Shown one piece after another: positions 42,486 through 56,211 of a stretch of DNA of 64,000 nucleotides. Position numbers and translations under genes: made by a program. Source of the stretch: Taxillus chinensis (lineage: Eukaryota > Streptophyta > Magnoliopsida > Santalales > Loranthaceae); the NCBI GenBank assembly GCA_023512835.1, contig CM042092.1, forward strand, positions 9,638,793 through 9,702,792. Reading direction: 5' to 3'. How positions within the stretch are numbered: the first letter of the stretch is position 1; each line of letters starts with the position of its first letter. The notes under the pieces are model-generated. The model was not told where the DNA came from. It did no database searches and saw only the letters and a program-made list of their open reading frames with translations.

Positions 42486-43464
42486 AGTGTCGAGGTCTTG
42501 CCAAGACACCTAAATAACGCCTTGGAAACTGCAAGATAGGCACTTCTAGATTGAGAATGTGTGTTAGATGGCTGATGGCTTTGAGGAGATATAAAAAAAT
42601 TGCTGAAATCAAGAGACTATAGTTTGGATTTGGGTATCCATTGATGTTTCACTAACATCTGATGGAGAAACATCTACAGAGAAATTCACAAATAAAAAGA
42701 GTTAAAAAGGCACAGGTGATGGATCAGGTGGAACTGTTCTCTTGTTTTTGCGGACATTGGCTCTTGGTGAATCTGCCATTCTCTCTAGTGTTGGAGGACA
42801 TGGTAATCCAAATGGTAGTGGAGGGGGAGGAGGCGGAAGGATCCACTTTCATTGGTCAGATATTCCCACTAGTGATGTGTACCAGCCCATAGTAGTGTGA
42901 GAGGGGGCATTGAGATAGGGTATGTGGCTTGTATTCTATGTCCTTGTTATTTAACTTTTTTGTAGTGTAATGTGAATTGCAAGTGCATTTTTTATAATGC
43001 GGTTCTTCTCGAGTCTTTTTAAGAGATCAGTGACAAAAAAATAACTCAGGAAGCTGGCTTCATTTCATTATCTTAATCTGATGAATTCCATTGGTTTTTT
43101 TTGATAATTTTTATATCAGAGAGAAGTTTCTAACTTGTATTGGCAGCATTAATGATCTACATCAATCAATAATTTTTCGGTGACACTTGTGATTACGTTT
43201 GGCTGTCCTTTTATTATATGGGAGGATTGGGAAGTGGCATCGATGGTGCTGGGGAAAGTGGTATGATCACTTGAAAGACCTATCCCAGAGGGCTCTATGG
43301 GGATTTCTATGAGGTAAGTAACAAACTAATTGCAATTTGATGAATTTAAATTTCAAAGTTTATACAATTTCAATATATGGTCTTTGTAATATGATTTTAA
43401 TTTCTTTTCTTGATTTAGAGTGTATAGTTGTTGAGAAAATAGATTAGTATCCCAATTATTATTA

Positions 43465-43859
43465 GAGCATCCACTATAGACTCTATTTGTGTTTTTTTGT
43501 TAGTTTGAATTGCTAGTTTAATAAAAATACCTTAAAACTATACTTTTCAAATTCTCTTTTCTAATAAAAAATTTAACAAAACGAATAGTAACTCTTTAAA
43601 TTTAATCAAATACTATTCATTCTTTATTTATTAAAATATTATATTTTCTCTCACTATATTTATTTTTCTAGTTGTTTTTTCTCTTTTTACATTTACTTTT
43701 CCATTTAAAAGAATAAATAAATATTTAAAAAAGTAATATTTTAATTGATAAATGGTTAAAATAGAGAGATTGAAAAGTGTGCTTAGATTGTTAAAATAGA
43801 AAAGATATAATTTTGGTTATTTAGAAGAATCAAATCTGAAGAGGCTATAGTGAATGCTC
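43465..43859. mobile_element. Harbinger/Tourist-like MITE, 395 bp
   Basis: Terminal inverted repeats GAGCATCCACTATAG and CTATAGTGAATGCTC match at 14 of 15. They are flanked by TTA on both sides (43462-43464 and 43860-43862), the target site typical of PIF/Harbinger elements. It has no coding capacity and lies in an intron of the membrane-protein pseudogene. Confidence 0.75.
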
Positions 43860-43862
43860 TTA

Positions 43863-44483
43863 TTATAGTATAAATTTGTTATCATTATTTTTTGAATAAT
43901 GCCAATATATATATATATATAAAGTTTAATACCAACCAACACAATTTGAGGGAAGGGAAGGGGGTGGGGATTTTTTTTGATATAATATGATATTTAATGA
44001 ATTAAATTTAATTTAAATTTTGTTGTTCAATTTCTCATATACCGAGCGACGAGCAAGTTAATATTTACTTATACAATATAAAATAATATCTATATATTAT
44101 ACGTAATCAAATATATGTTAATAATTTTTTTTATATTTTTTAAAACTGTATGATATAAAATATACATTAAAATTTTAACACATTTAGGATAAAAATAGGA
44201 AGAAAAAAAGGCCTGCGAGCTAGTTCGTGTCTGCACAGGTTTAGCTAGTTTAGGCTTGTATGTTAAATGGACCTAGATTTAAGTGGCCCGACACGTGAAT
44301 TTGGGCTTGTTTTTACACCCCTATCCCTTATGTATGGGAAATTATTAGAAACTTGAATGTAAATTGAATCTTTTGTGCTAGTAATTTAAATTATTTGCTC
44401 TTTTTCTCAATTCATAAATGTGTTGACTGGACCTTTGTTGATGCATATGTTTCTAACCGTCTAGCATGTCTATACTTCTACAG
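43863..44483. other. Intron remainder with a possible broken hAT end
   Basis: AT-rich intron sequence. Near 44310-44326 a TTTTTACACCCCTA resembles a hAT 3' end, preceded by GGGCTTG and GGCCCG-like words, but no matching 5' end or target duplication was found. Confidence 0.35.
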
Positions 44484-47400
44484 GAATGCCCCCTGGGCAC
44501 ATATAAGAATGTTAATGGATCTGATAGAACCCTTTGTCATAATTGTCCCGCTAATGATCTTCCACATCGTGCAATACATATTGCCGTTTGAGGTATCATA
44601 AATTACAGTTAGAAATGTTGCCAATTTTTTCATGTAGAAGCATTCTTTTTCTTTAAATGCCAGTCCACATATGTGTTATTCTTTAATTTAATGCCCGCAC
44701 AGCTTTACAATTAATTGTCTGATAAAGTAATATCTAAGTTGTCAATGGTTTCCATTAACAGGTGGTGTTGCTAAAACTCCTTGCCCCTATAAATGTATTT
44801 CAGACAGATACCACATGCCACACTGTTACACAGCCCTGGAAGAGTTAATATACACCTTTGGTGGACCTTGGTTATTTTGTATACTTCTCATGGCCCACTT
44901 GATCTTGTTAGCTCTGGTGCTTAGTGTGGCACGCATAAAATTTGTTGGTGTTGATGAGTTACATGGCGTTCAAATAGATCACTCCTTTCCTTTCCTAGAA
45001 TCATTGAATGAGGTTTTTTTCCCCCTAAATTTTATGGTATTTGAAAAACATTGCCTTCATACTTATTTTTTAAGATCACACATGCCTTCTGCTCACCTTT
45101 AACACTTGAGGGCTGAAAGTGAGAATATTTCATTGAAATTTCAGGTTCTGGAAACAAATAGAGTTGAGGAGTTGCAAAGTCATGTACATAGGATGTATTT
45201 TATGGGTCCTAATACTTTCGGTGAACCTTGGCACCTTTCTCACACTCCTCCAGAACAACTAAAAGAGATTGTGTAAGCTTTTCGTCTAGTTTATTTTAGT
45301 TCTGGCATGTCTTCATTGTTGTGCTCTTGAGGTTTGTAATGGTGCTTTTATCATGGTTGCTAGATATGAGGGTGCCTTCAATAGATTTGTAGATGAGATT
45401 AATGCTATAGCTGCTTATCAATGGTGGGAGGGGTCAATGTATAGCATTCTCTGTATTCTTGCATACCCTGTCGAATGGTCTTGGCAACAGTGGAGAAGAA
45501 GGATGAAGCTACAACGACTGCGTGAATTTGTTAGATCTGAGTATGACCATGCCTGTTTACGCTCTTGTCATTCTCGTGCTCTTTATGAAGGTCTTAAGGT
45601 TTGTTGTGATCAATTTTTTGGCCCTATGTTGTTCCATTTTATTTATTTATATATTTTGTTCCATTGAATTCGAAATATTATTTAGGCAATAATTGAATAT
45701 TTTTGGTGTCAACTTTCTTTTCGTTTATGTTCGTGTCTATGAGCTTCCCTTTTGATTGCTTCTGTTGCTGTTCATTTCTATGGGATTTCGTGCATCTTTT
45801 CATGTTGCTGTTGTACATGTGGACACTGCATACTTGAATACGGCTTTTTGGCTGTAATGGCCCCTTATGCATTCTCAAGCTATTAGATGGCATCTTGCTT
45901 TTTCTCCGTGGGGGTGTGGATGATGGGATGTATATCCCCCTAGTGTTATTGTCATTAACCTTCAGACAACAAAATTTAAGTTGTTCTAAGGAGACTAAGG
46001 TTGAAGTTCTGCCCTTTATTATCGTAGGTTGCAGCAACGTCAGATTTATTGTTATCGTATGTGGACTTTTTTCTTGGTGGTGATGAAAAGAGAATTGATC
46101 TCCCGCTTGCGCTTCATCAAAGATTTCCCCTCCCTGTACTTTTTGGCGGTGATGGAAGTTACATGTCTCCTTTCTCCCTTTACAGTGACAATGTTCTTAC
46201 TAGCCTCATGAGTCAGGTACTCACCGTATTGAGCAAATGTTTTTGAGCATAAGATCTTTATTATGAGATTTTTTTGTGGTTGTTGGTTGATTATTGTACT
46301 TCATTTTTTTCAGTCATTCCTCCTACAACGTGGTATCAATTAACATTTGCGCTTAGTTTGTCATAGACGGTTCAGAATAACATTTCAACTTGTTATTGGA
46401 TGGCTTGAAACTCATGCTAATCCTGCTTTAAGAGTCCACCATGTTCGTGTTGACTTAGCCTGGTTCCAGGCTATAACATGTGGTTATTGTCAGGATGGAC
46501 TTTTGGTGGACACTGTAGAAGAATCTGTTCCAACATCTATAAAAAATGTTGATGCAGCATCTCATACTGAGCGACAATTGCGGTAATGGTATTTTTGTGC
46601 AGTGGCCTAAATATTTTGGGCCTATTTTAACACGTCATTGTTATGTCTTTTCATAGAAATTAATACCTTTCTTGTTTTCCTTCAAGAAGATAATTGTTGT
46701 ATAGAATATGACAAATTATTTTGTGGTGAACGCATGAATTATAATAATATATGAAAGTTTATTAATAACGTTTCTGGAGTTGACAATACCACCTGGATGC
46801 TCTGCTGTAGGCTCCCATATCGATGCTCTAATAGTGCATTGACTGATTTTATACGGCGGTCTGATTTCATTTTAATCCTCCCACCCCCTCATTTGTGGTT
46901 TTTTCAGAGGGAACAACATGCATAGGGAAAACAAAGAAGAGCTATTAGGCCGTTCCCAAAGAATCAATGATGGATTATAGATACTAACAGCTTACACGTG
47001 CTTGAAGAGAAGAGAGATTTATTTTATCCATTCTCCTCTCTTTTATAGTTCACGGTACTAAACCTGTTGGTCACCAGGTAACTCTCTCAAGCATATGTTT
47101 TGAGCCTTTTCGGAAATGTATTAGGAGTGCAGTCCCTTGTTGCCGTAATCATTTTTGTCTCATCTTATGCGTGTTTAAAATGCAGGATCTTGTTGGTTTG
47201 GTCATCTCAATATTGCTCCAGTTGTATTCAATTTCAATGGCAGACATCTTTCTGATTTTGTTTGTTCTTCCTCTTGGGATCTTACTTCCATTCCCAGCTG
47301 GAATCAACGCCCTCTTCAGTCATGGACCCCGACGATCAGCAGGCCTTGCACGTGTGTATGCTCTATGGAACATGACCTCTTTAATTAATGTTGTAAGTTG

Positions 47401-47815
47401 CTATCGATGGGTCACTTGTATACTAGTGCATCAATCTTTTATTTAATTTTAGGGCATTGTAAATTGTTCAGTTAGTAATTTTCCGATGCTTTTTAAGGTG
47501 GTGGCATTTATCTGTGGATATGTTCACTGCCGTTCATCCATCAATAAGGTTCAGAACTTACAGAAATGGAACTTTAGCATGTGAGCTCATATAGTAAACC
47601 CTTCTGCTTGTTCTTTATATATTATGGCGGTTGAATATAAAAATTCTGACTCATTATTTGGGTACAGGGATGAGAGTGAATGGTGGATTTTCCCAACAGG
47701 ATTGTTGGTTTGTAAATTTGTCCAATCCTGACTCATCAATCGGCATGTTGCCAATCTTGAGATTCATGACCGGTCGTTGTATAGTAATGACTTCGAGCTG
47801 TTTTGGCAGTCGTGA

Positions 47816-49548
47816 TTTTCATCACCTTGAACATGCGAAATAACAGTTTTTTATAATGTTATTTCATTATGGGCCTCCCATTTGTATCCCTATGCGAGTG
47901 TGGGTAGGTTAGTCACACAGCAGAGAAAAAAGCAGAAAAAAAGGAGTGATAAGAGCATTCTTCATTCTTGTAATACCCTTTTAATGTTGAGCGGTTACGG
48001 CTATTTCGCCGTGTAAATTTTAATATAGTTGTATCAATATATAAGCCTCCGTTTTCTCTTAGACGCTATTTCTCGAACGTGTTTGATGTGGTAGCTATAT
48101 TTGGCGGTAGCAATGTATGTAAGGGAAGTCATCTAGGATGTAAAAACTTGAAGCAAAGGAACAGGAACTTTTTCAGTTTTATCAACAACTGAAGCGCGGA
48201 AAAAACATTGAACTATAATGTCAATACTAAGTTTCCCTGTATGGTTCTGCCAAGGTGGGTACAGCATTTGTTGGATCCTTGCTGGTTAAATGCTGCTCAT
48301 GCACCCTGGTAATACCACCACAACTCAACCTTGTGTATGAATTTATTTTCTTGCGCGCCAATGCACGTCTCGCTCACAGTTTGTTATTCATTTTACCTTA
48401 TTTATATCACTACGCCTTCAAAACCTTGAGAACTTTAATATATGAGTCCTCATAGCAGGGGACAACAGCTATCATGGACCCCCTACAGAAGAATCAAAAT
48501 TGTAACTGATTCATTAAATAGCAACACAAACGTGTACACTACCCCCTTGTTCTCAAATGTTGTGGGAGTATCATCACGCAAATTCATGCTATCAGTATCT
48601 TTAAAACCAAAATGTAATGTTGAGGAAAATGATCTTATATGTGGATGTGCTGACGCGTATGATGGAACACTCAAGCCATTTGATGCCAGTAGCATGCCAA
48701 AATGGACGTGCTTCTTTTTAAGTTAAAGGTTAATTTCTTTTCTTAAATTTTTTTTAAAATCCATCCCCATCACCCCAAAGCTATCAAGTTTCAACAAAAT
48801 TCTATTCATAGGTTTTGGCCAGAATTATACTGCCACATGTTTTTGAGGTTCTTTCGTTTTATTCAGATGAGGATAAAAAGATTTTACATGTTTTATATAA
48901 CAAATAAAATTGAAATACGAAAGAAACTGTAACTTACTAAGACAACCGTTTTGACCCGTGTACAAGAGCAAATGGGACAAAAAAAATTGATAAATGCTAG
49001 CCCGGCATTCCCCAACTAGATTTGGGTACATTCTACATCAGCTAGTGGAAATTCCACTATTCTAAGCAATACTTTGCCAGGAATATCAACCCGCAAGGAT
49101 TCTGGCCCAACCATTTTTGCTACTTTCAAATCACTAGTGATAATTCATGCATGTAATCAGAAAAGTTTCACAACCGTATAACATCCACAGTCAGACACCC
49201 ATGGTAAAGCTCATTTCAACAAATTGGTTGATTTCTCCCGTGATTGAAGACCATATATTTAGTTTTAGGTTAACTCCACTCAAATATTGTGTCTAAAAGC
49301 AGCCGTGTTGTTCAGTGAATTGATTGAATTTTTTTCCCCAATCAAACAACATTGGTTCAATGGAAAGCCTAATTAATCGTCTATAAATGGAAATGCAATA
49401 AAAGGTTAAAAATTAGGTACAATACAAGCAAACATTTTTTGCCAAACTCTCTCTTGTTAACACTAAACACTAAACACTTATGAGGCAGATCATTCATGAG
49501 TATATGAACCATGTAATTTTCACCTGCGGTGAAAAACATGGTATGAGG
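47816..49548. other. Region with unassigned coding-like stretches
   Basis: 47816-48070 is probably the 3' flank of the membrane-protein gene. A plus frame at 48442-48726 (94 codons, containing NVVGVSSRKFMLSVSLKPKC) and a minus stretch at 49016-49143 (KMVGPESLRVDIPGKVLLRI then VEFPLADVECTQI, stop) look more protein-like than chance. I cannot name either. Confidence 0.3.
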
Positions 49549-49901
49549 CTACAAAGTAATGAGGCTATTAAAAACATTTATCTCTGATATGAAGCCAGTC
49601 TTTGCAAAAAAAAAAAAAAAAAACGTGAACAGAGAGGTTAAATCCTCAACATGCATATTTTTGGAAAAATCAGTCACACAGCAAGAGACGTGGAAAATTT
49701 TCCCATTCTGGTAAGTAGATAGGCCATTGTTACTGCCCATACAACTACAAGCTTAGCTAGCAGTTGGGTCAAATCCTGTCTTCAAAAGCATCTACGAGTA
49801 ACTGAGGTCCAAAGCAATGCAGAATCCACACAAAGAGGAAGATAAAAGGCCTCTCTCGATAGTTCCTCTGCTTCTAATTGTTTGCTGTTATATTATTGAT
49901 G
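49549..49901 (-). pseudogene. PPR-related fragment, unit 2 copy with poly-A
   Basis: Same block as 40678-41072 but with a run of 19 A (49606-49624) in place of about 45 bases that encode part of the PPR repeat. It is the direct counterpart of 7358-7710 in unit 1. Confidence 0.65.
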
Positions 49902-50058
49902 GAAGGGGAAGGAATAACACTAAAAAAATACATCAAAAGCAAACAAGAAAATTTTAATGGATGTATTTTCATATCTGACTTTAAAAAAATTATCAACAAA
50001 TTACATTCACAAATCTAAGCCCAACAAGTGGGGCCAGAGTCTTTGTTTCCCTTTTAAG

Positions 50059-51450
50059 TTACAATTTCTCACTCTCTCTAAATAGAATTTCCGAACTTAT
50101 GCAATCCACCATCTTGTATATCTCCTCAGACCGTGGATGAGTCTTGTCATCCGAGGAAAACCCTGGCAAATGCAAAGAATCATCAATACTACCCACATCC
50201 ACCCAACTAAATCCCACTTCCTTCCTTACTCCCTTCCTTTTCATCCCTTTCCTTAGTTTTGCCACTTCCTCCCATTCCCCTTTCTCAGCATACAGATTTG
50301 ACATAAGCACATAAGACGCTGATAACGCTGGCTCCATTTCCATCAAGACCTTAGCCACTTTTTCTGCCATCTCCACATTCCCATGTATCCTGCAAGCGCC
50401 AAGCAAGCTCAGCAAAACTGACAAACCAGGCCCTCCAGGAATCTGGCCCACAAGCTCCTCTGCTTCCTCCAACCACCCGGATCTGCCAAACATGTCCACA
50501 ACGCAAGAATAGTGCTCTGCGGATGGTTGAATAGAATAATCTTCCATTGACTTGAAGACACGATGCCCCACATCTACCATCCCATAATGGCCACAAGCTG
50601 TTAGAACAGCAAGAAAGGTGATTGAATCGGGAACCACACCTTCCTTCTCTATCTCTTCAAACAGCCTCATTACAGACCCAAAGTCTCCATGCCTTGAGTA
50701 GGCACAGATTATTGCGGTCCAAGCAACTTGGTTGCTTCTAGAAGTTTCACGGAAAACCTTTTCTGACTCGACAGATGCTCCCCCCGTTTGCCATACATGT
50801 CAAGCAATGCACTGGAAACAATTGGGAGGGTATTCAATCCAAGCTTTATTATATGAGAGTGGCACCTTTCCCCATGTCGCATAGAAATGGCCTCAGCGGC
50901 TCCGATTGCACTCAAGACACTGCCAAACGTATGAGGATTTGGTTCAGACTCTCTTATTGCCAAAAGGAATGTCTGCAGAGCTTCTTCATACAGCCCATTC
51001 TGATCATACCCAGAAATCAAAGAATTCCAAGAAATTATTTCTCTGTGGTAGACCTCATGAAAGATCTTCAGTGCATCCTCCATGGACTGGAGCATGGCGT
51101 ACAAAGTAATGATGCTATTAAAAACATGTTTCTCTAATACGAAGCCCGTCTTTGCACAAAACTTGTGAACCATCCTGCCTTCCTCAGCCAAATTCCTATT
51201 TGAAATGGCATTCAGCAATCCAACGAATGTCATTTGGAAAAACTCCATCCTTTCTCATCTCATTAAAAAGAGACACAGCTTCGTCTTTGTTCATGGAGAT
51301 CATGGAAGTCCATGAGACCACATTGCGATTGATCATGCTTCCTAAGACTGCTTTTGCGTCTTCAATGGTCTGACACCTTGAATACAATGTGATAGGCTTC
51401 CTAAGAATGCTACCTCCCATAGGCGCTCCTCTCTTGATCTGTTTGACCAC
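50059..51450 (-). pseudogene. E-class PPR gene, copy 2, frameshifted
   Basis: Counterpart of 7847-9236. The 395-codon frame is here broken into 50059-50670 and 50709-51248 by a net +2 shift near 50769-50785, where CGACAG replaces CAAAG and the following C run is 6 instead of 5. The E/E+ tail (GFSWVDVGS, HPRSEEIYKMV) is otherwise kept. The upstream frameshift seen in copy 1 is shared, so the gene was already broken before the duplication. Confidence 0.8.
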
Positions 51451-53882
51451 CCTCCTTCCTATATGCTCCTTCCTCCGCTACAAACCACCCTCCTTTGTAT
51501 AGAATCATTGTTTGACCTTCAAACCAAGGGCCCTTTTGTTCCTTCGACCTAAGGTCCATCCTTGCCTTCGTGAACCACTTTGGCCTTTGTTAGAAATCCT
51601 GAAGGCTTAAAAGCTCCTCCTCCCCAACTTTAAAGTTCGAATAATATCACTGTTCTTTTGTAATAGGCTTGAATGTCCTCCTTTTCTTTCTCCTTTTGTT
51701 TCTTCCACATGGGCTTTCAATGCATAGCGGAAGCGATGACTATTGCTTCTTTATTGTGAGAGAACACAAATATAGTAGGGATGCATTCCCTAAAACATCC
51801 CACTAATACTGCCATTGCACTAAGGAATCGTTAAGACTCACCTATATACTATAATTAATCAAAGGATATAACTACTATAATAAATTGGCTGGCAACATCA
51901 AGTTTAGGGTAGCTGACACAATAATCCGACCAAGGATTTAGTTCATCTATGTGAGGAAGCTGACAAGATTTAAGGGTTTTTTATATTTTAATTCGTGGAT
52001 ATGCTGTTTTTTGAAGGCGAGAAGCTATGGTCAAAGCTAACCCTACCCTAATGCAGGCACAAAGGGGTAGCCATACAAACTCCAACAAATTATCAGGGGA
52101 AAAAATCATTCCTGAACACACATGATAGCTTAGGTAAGTTAAGTATATTAGACAATGGTATACCTTTATAACAGAGACGGAGCCGTAATTGGAATGAGTG
52201 CTGCCAGCGATAGTATAACTAGAATTTGAGCTGTCAGTGGCAGTGGAAGTCGAGGTGCTTTTGTACTTATTAAAGAAATAAGCCATGTTTGAAAATTTAA
52301 AGCTCAAATTCTATGTATTGAGTTTTCTTGTTTTGTTTGCGTCATTACATTTCTCTTCTTATTTTGTGTCGGATTCTATTTGGTTTTTCCTATTTATAAG
52401 AGTATTTTTCTCATCTCACTAAATTCAAAAATAATATTATAAGAAAATAATATTATAAGAAAAACCATATAGAATATAATGCAAAATGAAAACATTAATG
52501 AATATCATAAAAAATGATTTCTTCTCATAGCTTTAAAAAAACTATACATTATTGAATATGAACACAATTCACTGTTGATTCTCTTAAAATATTTTTAATA
52601 TAAATAACTATTTTTTATTGGACAATCTATTAGTATGAAGTTATTGTCATGAACAATTTCAATTTCATAAAAATAAAAGTTTTCATTTTCATACTTTAAA
52701 ATCACATTAGATATTAGATAATTTGTTGCAGTTGTATCAAGTAATTCTATCATCTGGTATGATATTTTAATCGCGAAAAATAAGCGTCAATCTTGTGTAT
52801 CCTTCAAATAATATTACAGTTGTCATTGCATGCGCACTAATGGTCCGATAATGTATCATTGAACCCAATGTTTTAACCCATAGATTTTTCTGTTTGGTAT
52901 TTTGCCCAATTTATGTCTAACCAACAGTTTCTTAATCTTTACTCATTCCTGGCTGCAAATAAAAATTATAGTTTTGTTAAAAAAAATTAGCGTACAAAGA
53001 ACAAAATAACATTTTTAGTGTAGATTCTTTATCCATTTTATAGGATTGAAGGGGTGTGCTTCCATTTTTTATTTCTTTCGGCATAATTAATGCTAATTAT
53101 CGTTGGCTTCCCCAACCCATTACGCCAAATCGATCTAACATACCAAGGTCCAGCCCATTGTGAGCTCTATATTGTAATATGCAAGACCAGCAAATGCTTA
53201 GGATGTGCGCTTTTCAAGATAGAAGGCACTGACATATGGGCAAGTGTGTCTGGGATTGCAAAGCTCAAGTTCCATAATATTTTGGAATCCTTAGTTTCGG
53301 ATGTGTGTTTGCAAGGCAGCTGGTCTTGGAAATTAACAAAATATTTTGTCCAAAAATGGAACACAACATATTTAGTAGAAAACAAAGAAAATATTTATAA
53401 CACGATATCCGTTTTGACATTTGTACTGGAATTCTTGCAAAACAACAAGATATAGAATACAAGTAAAATTTCCTTTTGCAAAAATCCTTAACCCATTTTT
53501 TGTACTGAAATTTCCTTTTGCAGGAAGCATATGTAAAAAAATAGCAAGATATAAAATACAAGTGTGCTCGGATACAACAATGTAATCAAATGAGTAGAAA
53601 CTAAATATACATGATGAAACATATTACTACAAAACAGTGTACTTTCTCAACATATTTTAAGATTCGCAATACAATGTCTAGACATGTCAACACAGACTTT
53701 TACAAGCATGTTAAAAATAGCAAGATATAAAATACAAGTGTGCACATATACAACAATGTGATCATGAGGATCAAATTAGTAGGAAATAGCTACACATGAT
53801 GAAACATGTTACTATAAAACATTGTACTTTCTCAAAGGGAAAGCTACAACATTTGACTAAAAAACTATAGTATTTTAAAATG
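51451..53882. other. Spacer, unit 2 counterpart of 9237-11711
   Basis: Nearly the same as unit 1, including the minus frame at 51981-52307. Differences: a 17-bp tandem duplication near 52430-52455, and a 59-bp deletion near 53178 between TTGTAAT repeats. Confidence 0.6.
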
Positions 53883-54409
53883 TTAACATACATTTGAATT
53901 CAACCCATAACATATGTATGGGCTTCCAAGCACAATAGCCAATTCAGTCTCCACTTGTCGATCATATTGAATTTGTGCATGCCTCACCTAGATTAGAACA
54001 AGGTTATGATAATTTTAAAACTCATATAATGATAATCTAAGCACAGAACAAGATGAGATGTCAGCAAATTTTAAGAATCTTATAGGTGTGAAAATAAGAT
54101 TGGTGGATATTTTAGTGATTTTATTTATATATATGATTTGAGGATTCATATATAAAGAGAATTTGAAAGCCACCGAGATACTCCTATGCTTCACACAAAA
54201 GTATCAAAAATCTAAAGCATGCACATGCAAAGTATATTATTATTATTATTATTACTATTACTTTTATATATTATTATTATTATTAATGTTATTGTTATTA
54301 TTATTATTGTTAATATTATTACTATTATCATTATTACTATTACAATTATTATTCTTACTATTATTATTATTTCTACCGTTATTATTGTTATTACTATTAT
54401 TGTTACAAT

Positions 54410-54446
<37 letters not shown>

Positions 54447-55156
54447 CCTGCTACTACTATTATTTTATTATTACTACTTTTGTTACTATTATTATTATCA
54501 TTATTCCTACTACTATTATTATTACAAAGAAAATATTTATACTCTAAAAAACAAAATAAATTAAAAAACATAATTTAATTTATTATTATTATTATTATAA
54601 AATATTATTATTCCGGCGGTATAATGATTGAGGCGGCAAAAACATAACCCAACCAAAAAACAACAGTTGCAATAAATAAAGAGAGATAACAAGAAAACGA
54701 GTAGTGGTATGATAATTAAAAACACATCAATAATGAAACATGTTATTCAAATAAAAGAACAAGCATTCTGACCATCACATTTCTAAAAATACAGAATTAA
54801 TATTCAATTAAAAAATTATTCAATCAATTAAATAATCATGAAATTAATGTATGAAAGAAATACTCACCAAACAAGGCTTTTCCTTACAAATCTTTCCAAT
54901 TCCTTCCATACCCATCATCAGAACCTCTTTTGTTGACAATTGCCACATAATCAAGCCTAAAAAAATCACAACAACAAGAGGCTAGTCATCAGGATCAAAC
55001 ATATTCCCAAACCTGCTCGTACACGTAAATTTGCGCAACGTATCAGTGTCGCACAACGAGTCCGACACGCCACAAGAGAACGACCGATACGTTTTTTCTT
55101 AAAAAAGAGAGAGAAGTACCTAATCGCGTAAGAGGAGCCTTAACTTCGTCACTCAT
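53883..55156 (-). CDS. Possible three-exon small gene, unknown function, copy 2
   Basis: Counterpart exons 55120-55156, 54868-54956 and 53883-53987 encode the same 76 residues as copy 1. The splice sites are unchanged. There is no functional evidence beyond the kept frame. Confidence 0.3.
54233..54533. repeat. TTA/ATT-rich imperfect microsatellite, unit 2
   Basis: Counterpart of 12063-12318, about 45 bp longer, with extra blocks at its left end and interior. Confidence 0.9.
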
Positions 55157-56211
55157 GTCCGGCAGTCGCCTCGCCCTCGCGTCGTCGAAGTCTGTCGAAC
55201 TCGAAGTCCTCGAGTAGATCGCCCCCCTCCCTACCACGCCGGCAGTCGCCTCGCGTCGTCAACTCGTCACCGTCGTCGGTCGAAGTCTGTCGAACCCTAA
55301 GTCGTGACGTGAGTATTTATGGTATTTTAAGTGTGATCAACTTGTGAACTGGCTATGTTATGTCATTGTCCATGATCAACTTGCGATATCAACCTGTGGC
55401 TGTGGTTTAGCGTGTAGCCTGTCCCGTGACGCGTGGTTATGTTATGTCACTGTCGGTTCGCGTGGTGTGGGTTCGCGTCGCGTGCAGCGTGTTGCGTGTG
55501 GTGCAACATAGATAAACAGGCCCTCCCATACCAAACTTAACGATCATTAGTTAATACTTAATAATATAATGATTGGGCACGCTGAAACTTGGCAAGGCAG
55601 CCAAATGTTGAGGACATTAGAGATAAAACCGCGTTCGGATTTACTATTAATCTGTGGGACTTAGTACCTAGTAAGCAGCCGTCAGGATGGTGACACGTAA
55701 ACGCCCTCTAAAGAAGAAATATTAAAAATTTAATCAAATCAGACATATTCTGCTAATAAAAAATCCATTAACCACTATATAACAATGGCAAAATGGGTTT
55801 TCTGGGGCTGGTCTGGCCATGGGCCCCCTTTCTTGGTAAGTGCGGGTAAGTTTTTTTTTTTTTTTTCTGGTTCTTACTTGTTCTGTCTCTTCTTCTCTCT
55901 TTGCAGGTGGCAGGTGTTGTTCATTGGATGGCTTTCTCCTCGGGTCCCTCTACCTCGTATTTTACTTCTTCTTTTTCTGTAATCTGGTTTTTCTTTTTTC
56001 TCATTTTGTTGTCCTTAGTTTGGTTTGTATTTTGGTCTCGTGTTGTATCCCCCCCCCCCCCCCCCCCAAAAAAAAAAAACAATGAAAATGGCAAAACAAA
56101 CCGCATTCAACCTACATACAGCTACTCACTCATCCACACAAACATAATGTAGACAGTACAAGAAAGCATTGTATCGAATGAAATCTCCCCCCGTTCTGTA
56201 CCGTGCAAGCA
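55157..56211. other. Spacer, unit 2 counterpart of 12949-13999
   Basis: Same content as unit 1. At 56050-56067 a run of about 18 C replaces the CCCCCCC of unit 1, another homopolymer difference. Confidence 0.6.

Larger units (their letters stand above)
42716..47815 (+). pseudogene. Plant glycine-rich membrane glycoprotein (At4g32920/At5g11700-like), C-terminal half, decayed
   Basis: Twelve exon-like blocks match the C-terminal half of this family of about 1,450-aa membrane proteins of unknown role: 42716-42919, 43221-43313, 44484-44592, 44762-45012, 45145-45272, 45364-45598, 46028-46216, 46314-46582, 46908-47077, 47186-47392, 47498-47580, 47668-47815. Landmarks: GGRIHFHWSDIPTSDVYQPI, ECPLGTYKNVNGSDRTLC, LALVLSVARIKFVGVDEL, HRMYFMGPNTFGEPWHLSHT, VDFFLGGDEKRIDLPLALHQ, ALFSHGPRRSAGLARVYALW, NDFELFWQS-stop. 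Damage: stops at 43272-43274, 44589-44591 and 47729-47731 (the last two are CGA to TGA); frameshifts near 42890, 46340, 46960 and 47045; about 13 residues lost after VISILL. The N-terminal half is absent. Confidence 0.9.

Noticed and set aside
44200..44326. Possible fourth hAT element ending in ACACCCCTA
   Set aside because: No matching left end and no 8-bp duplication could be found.
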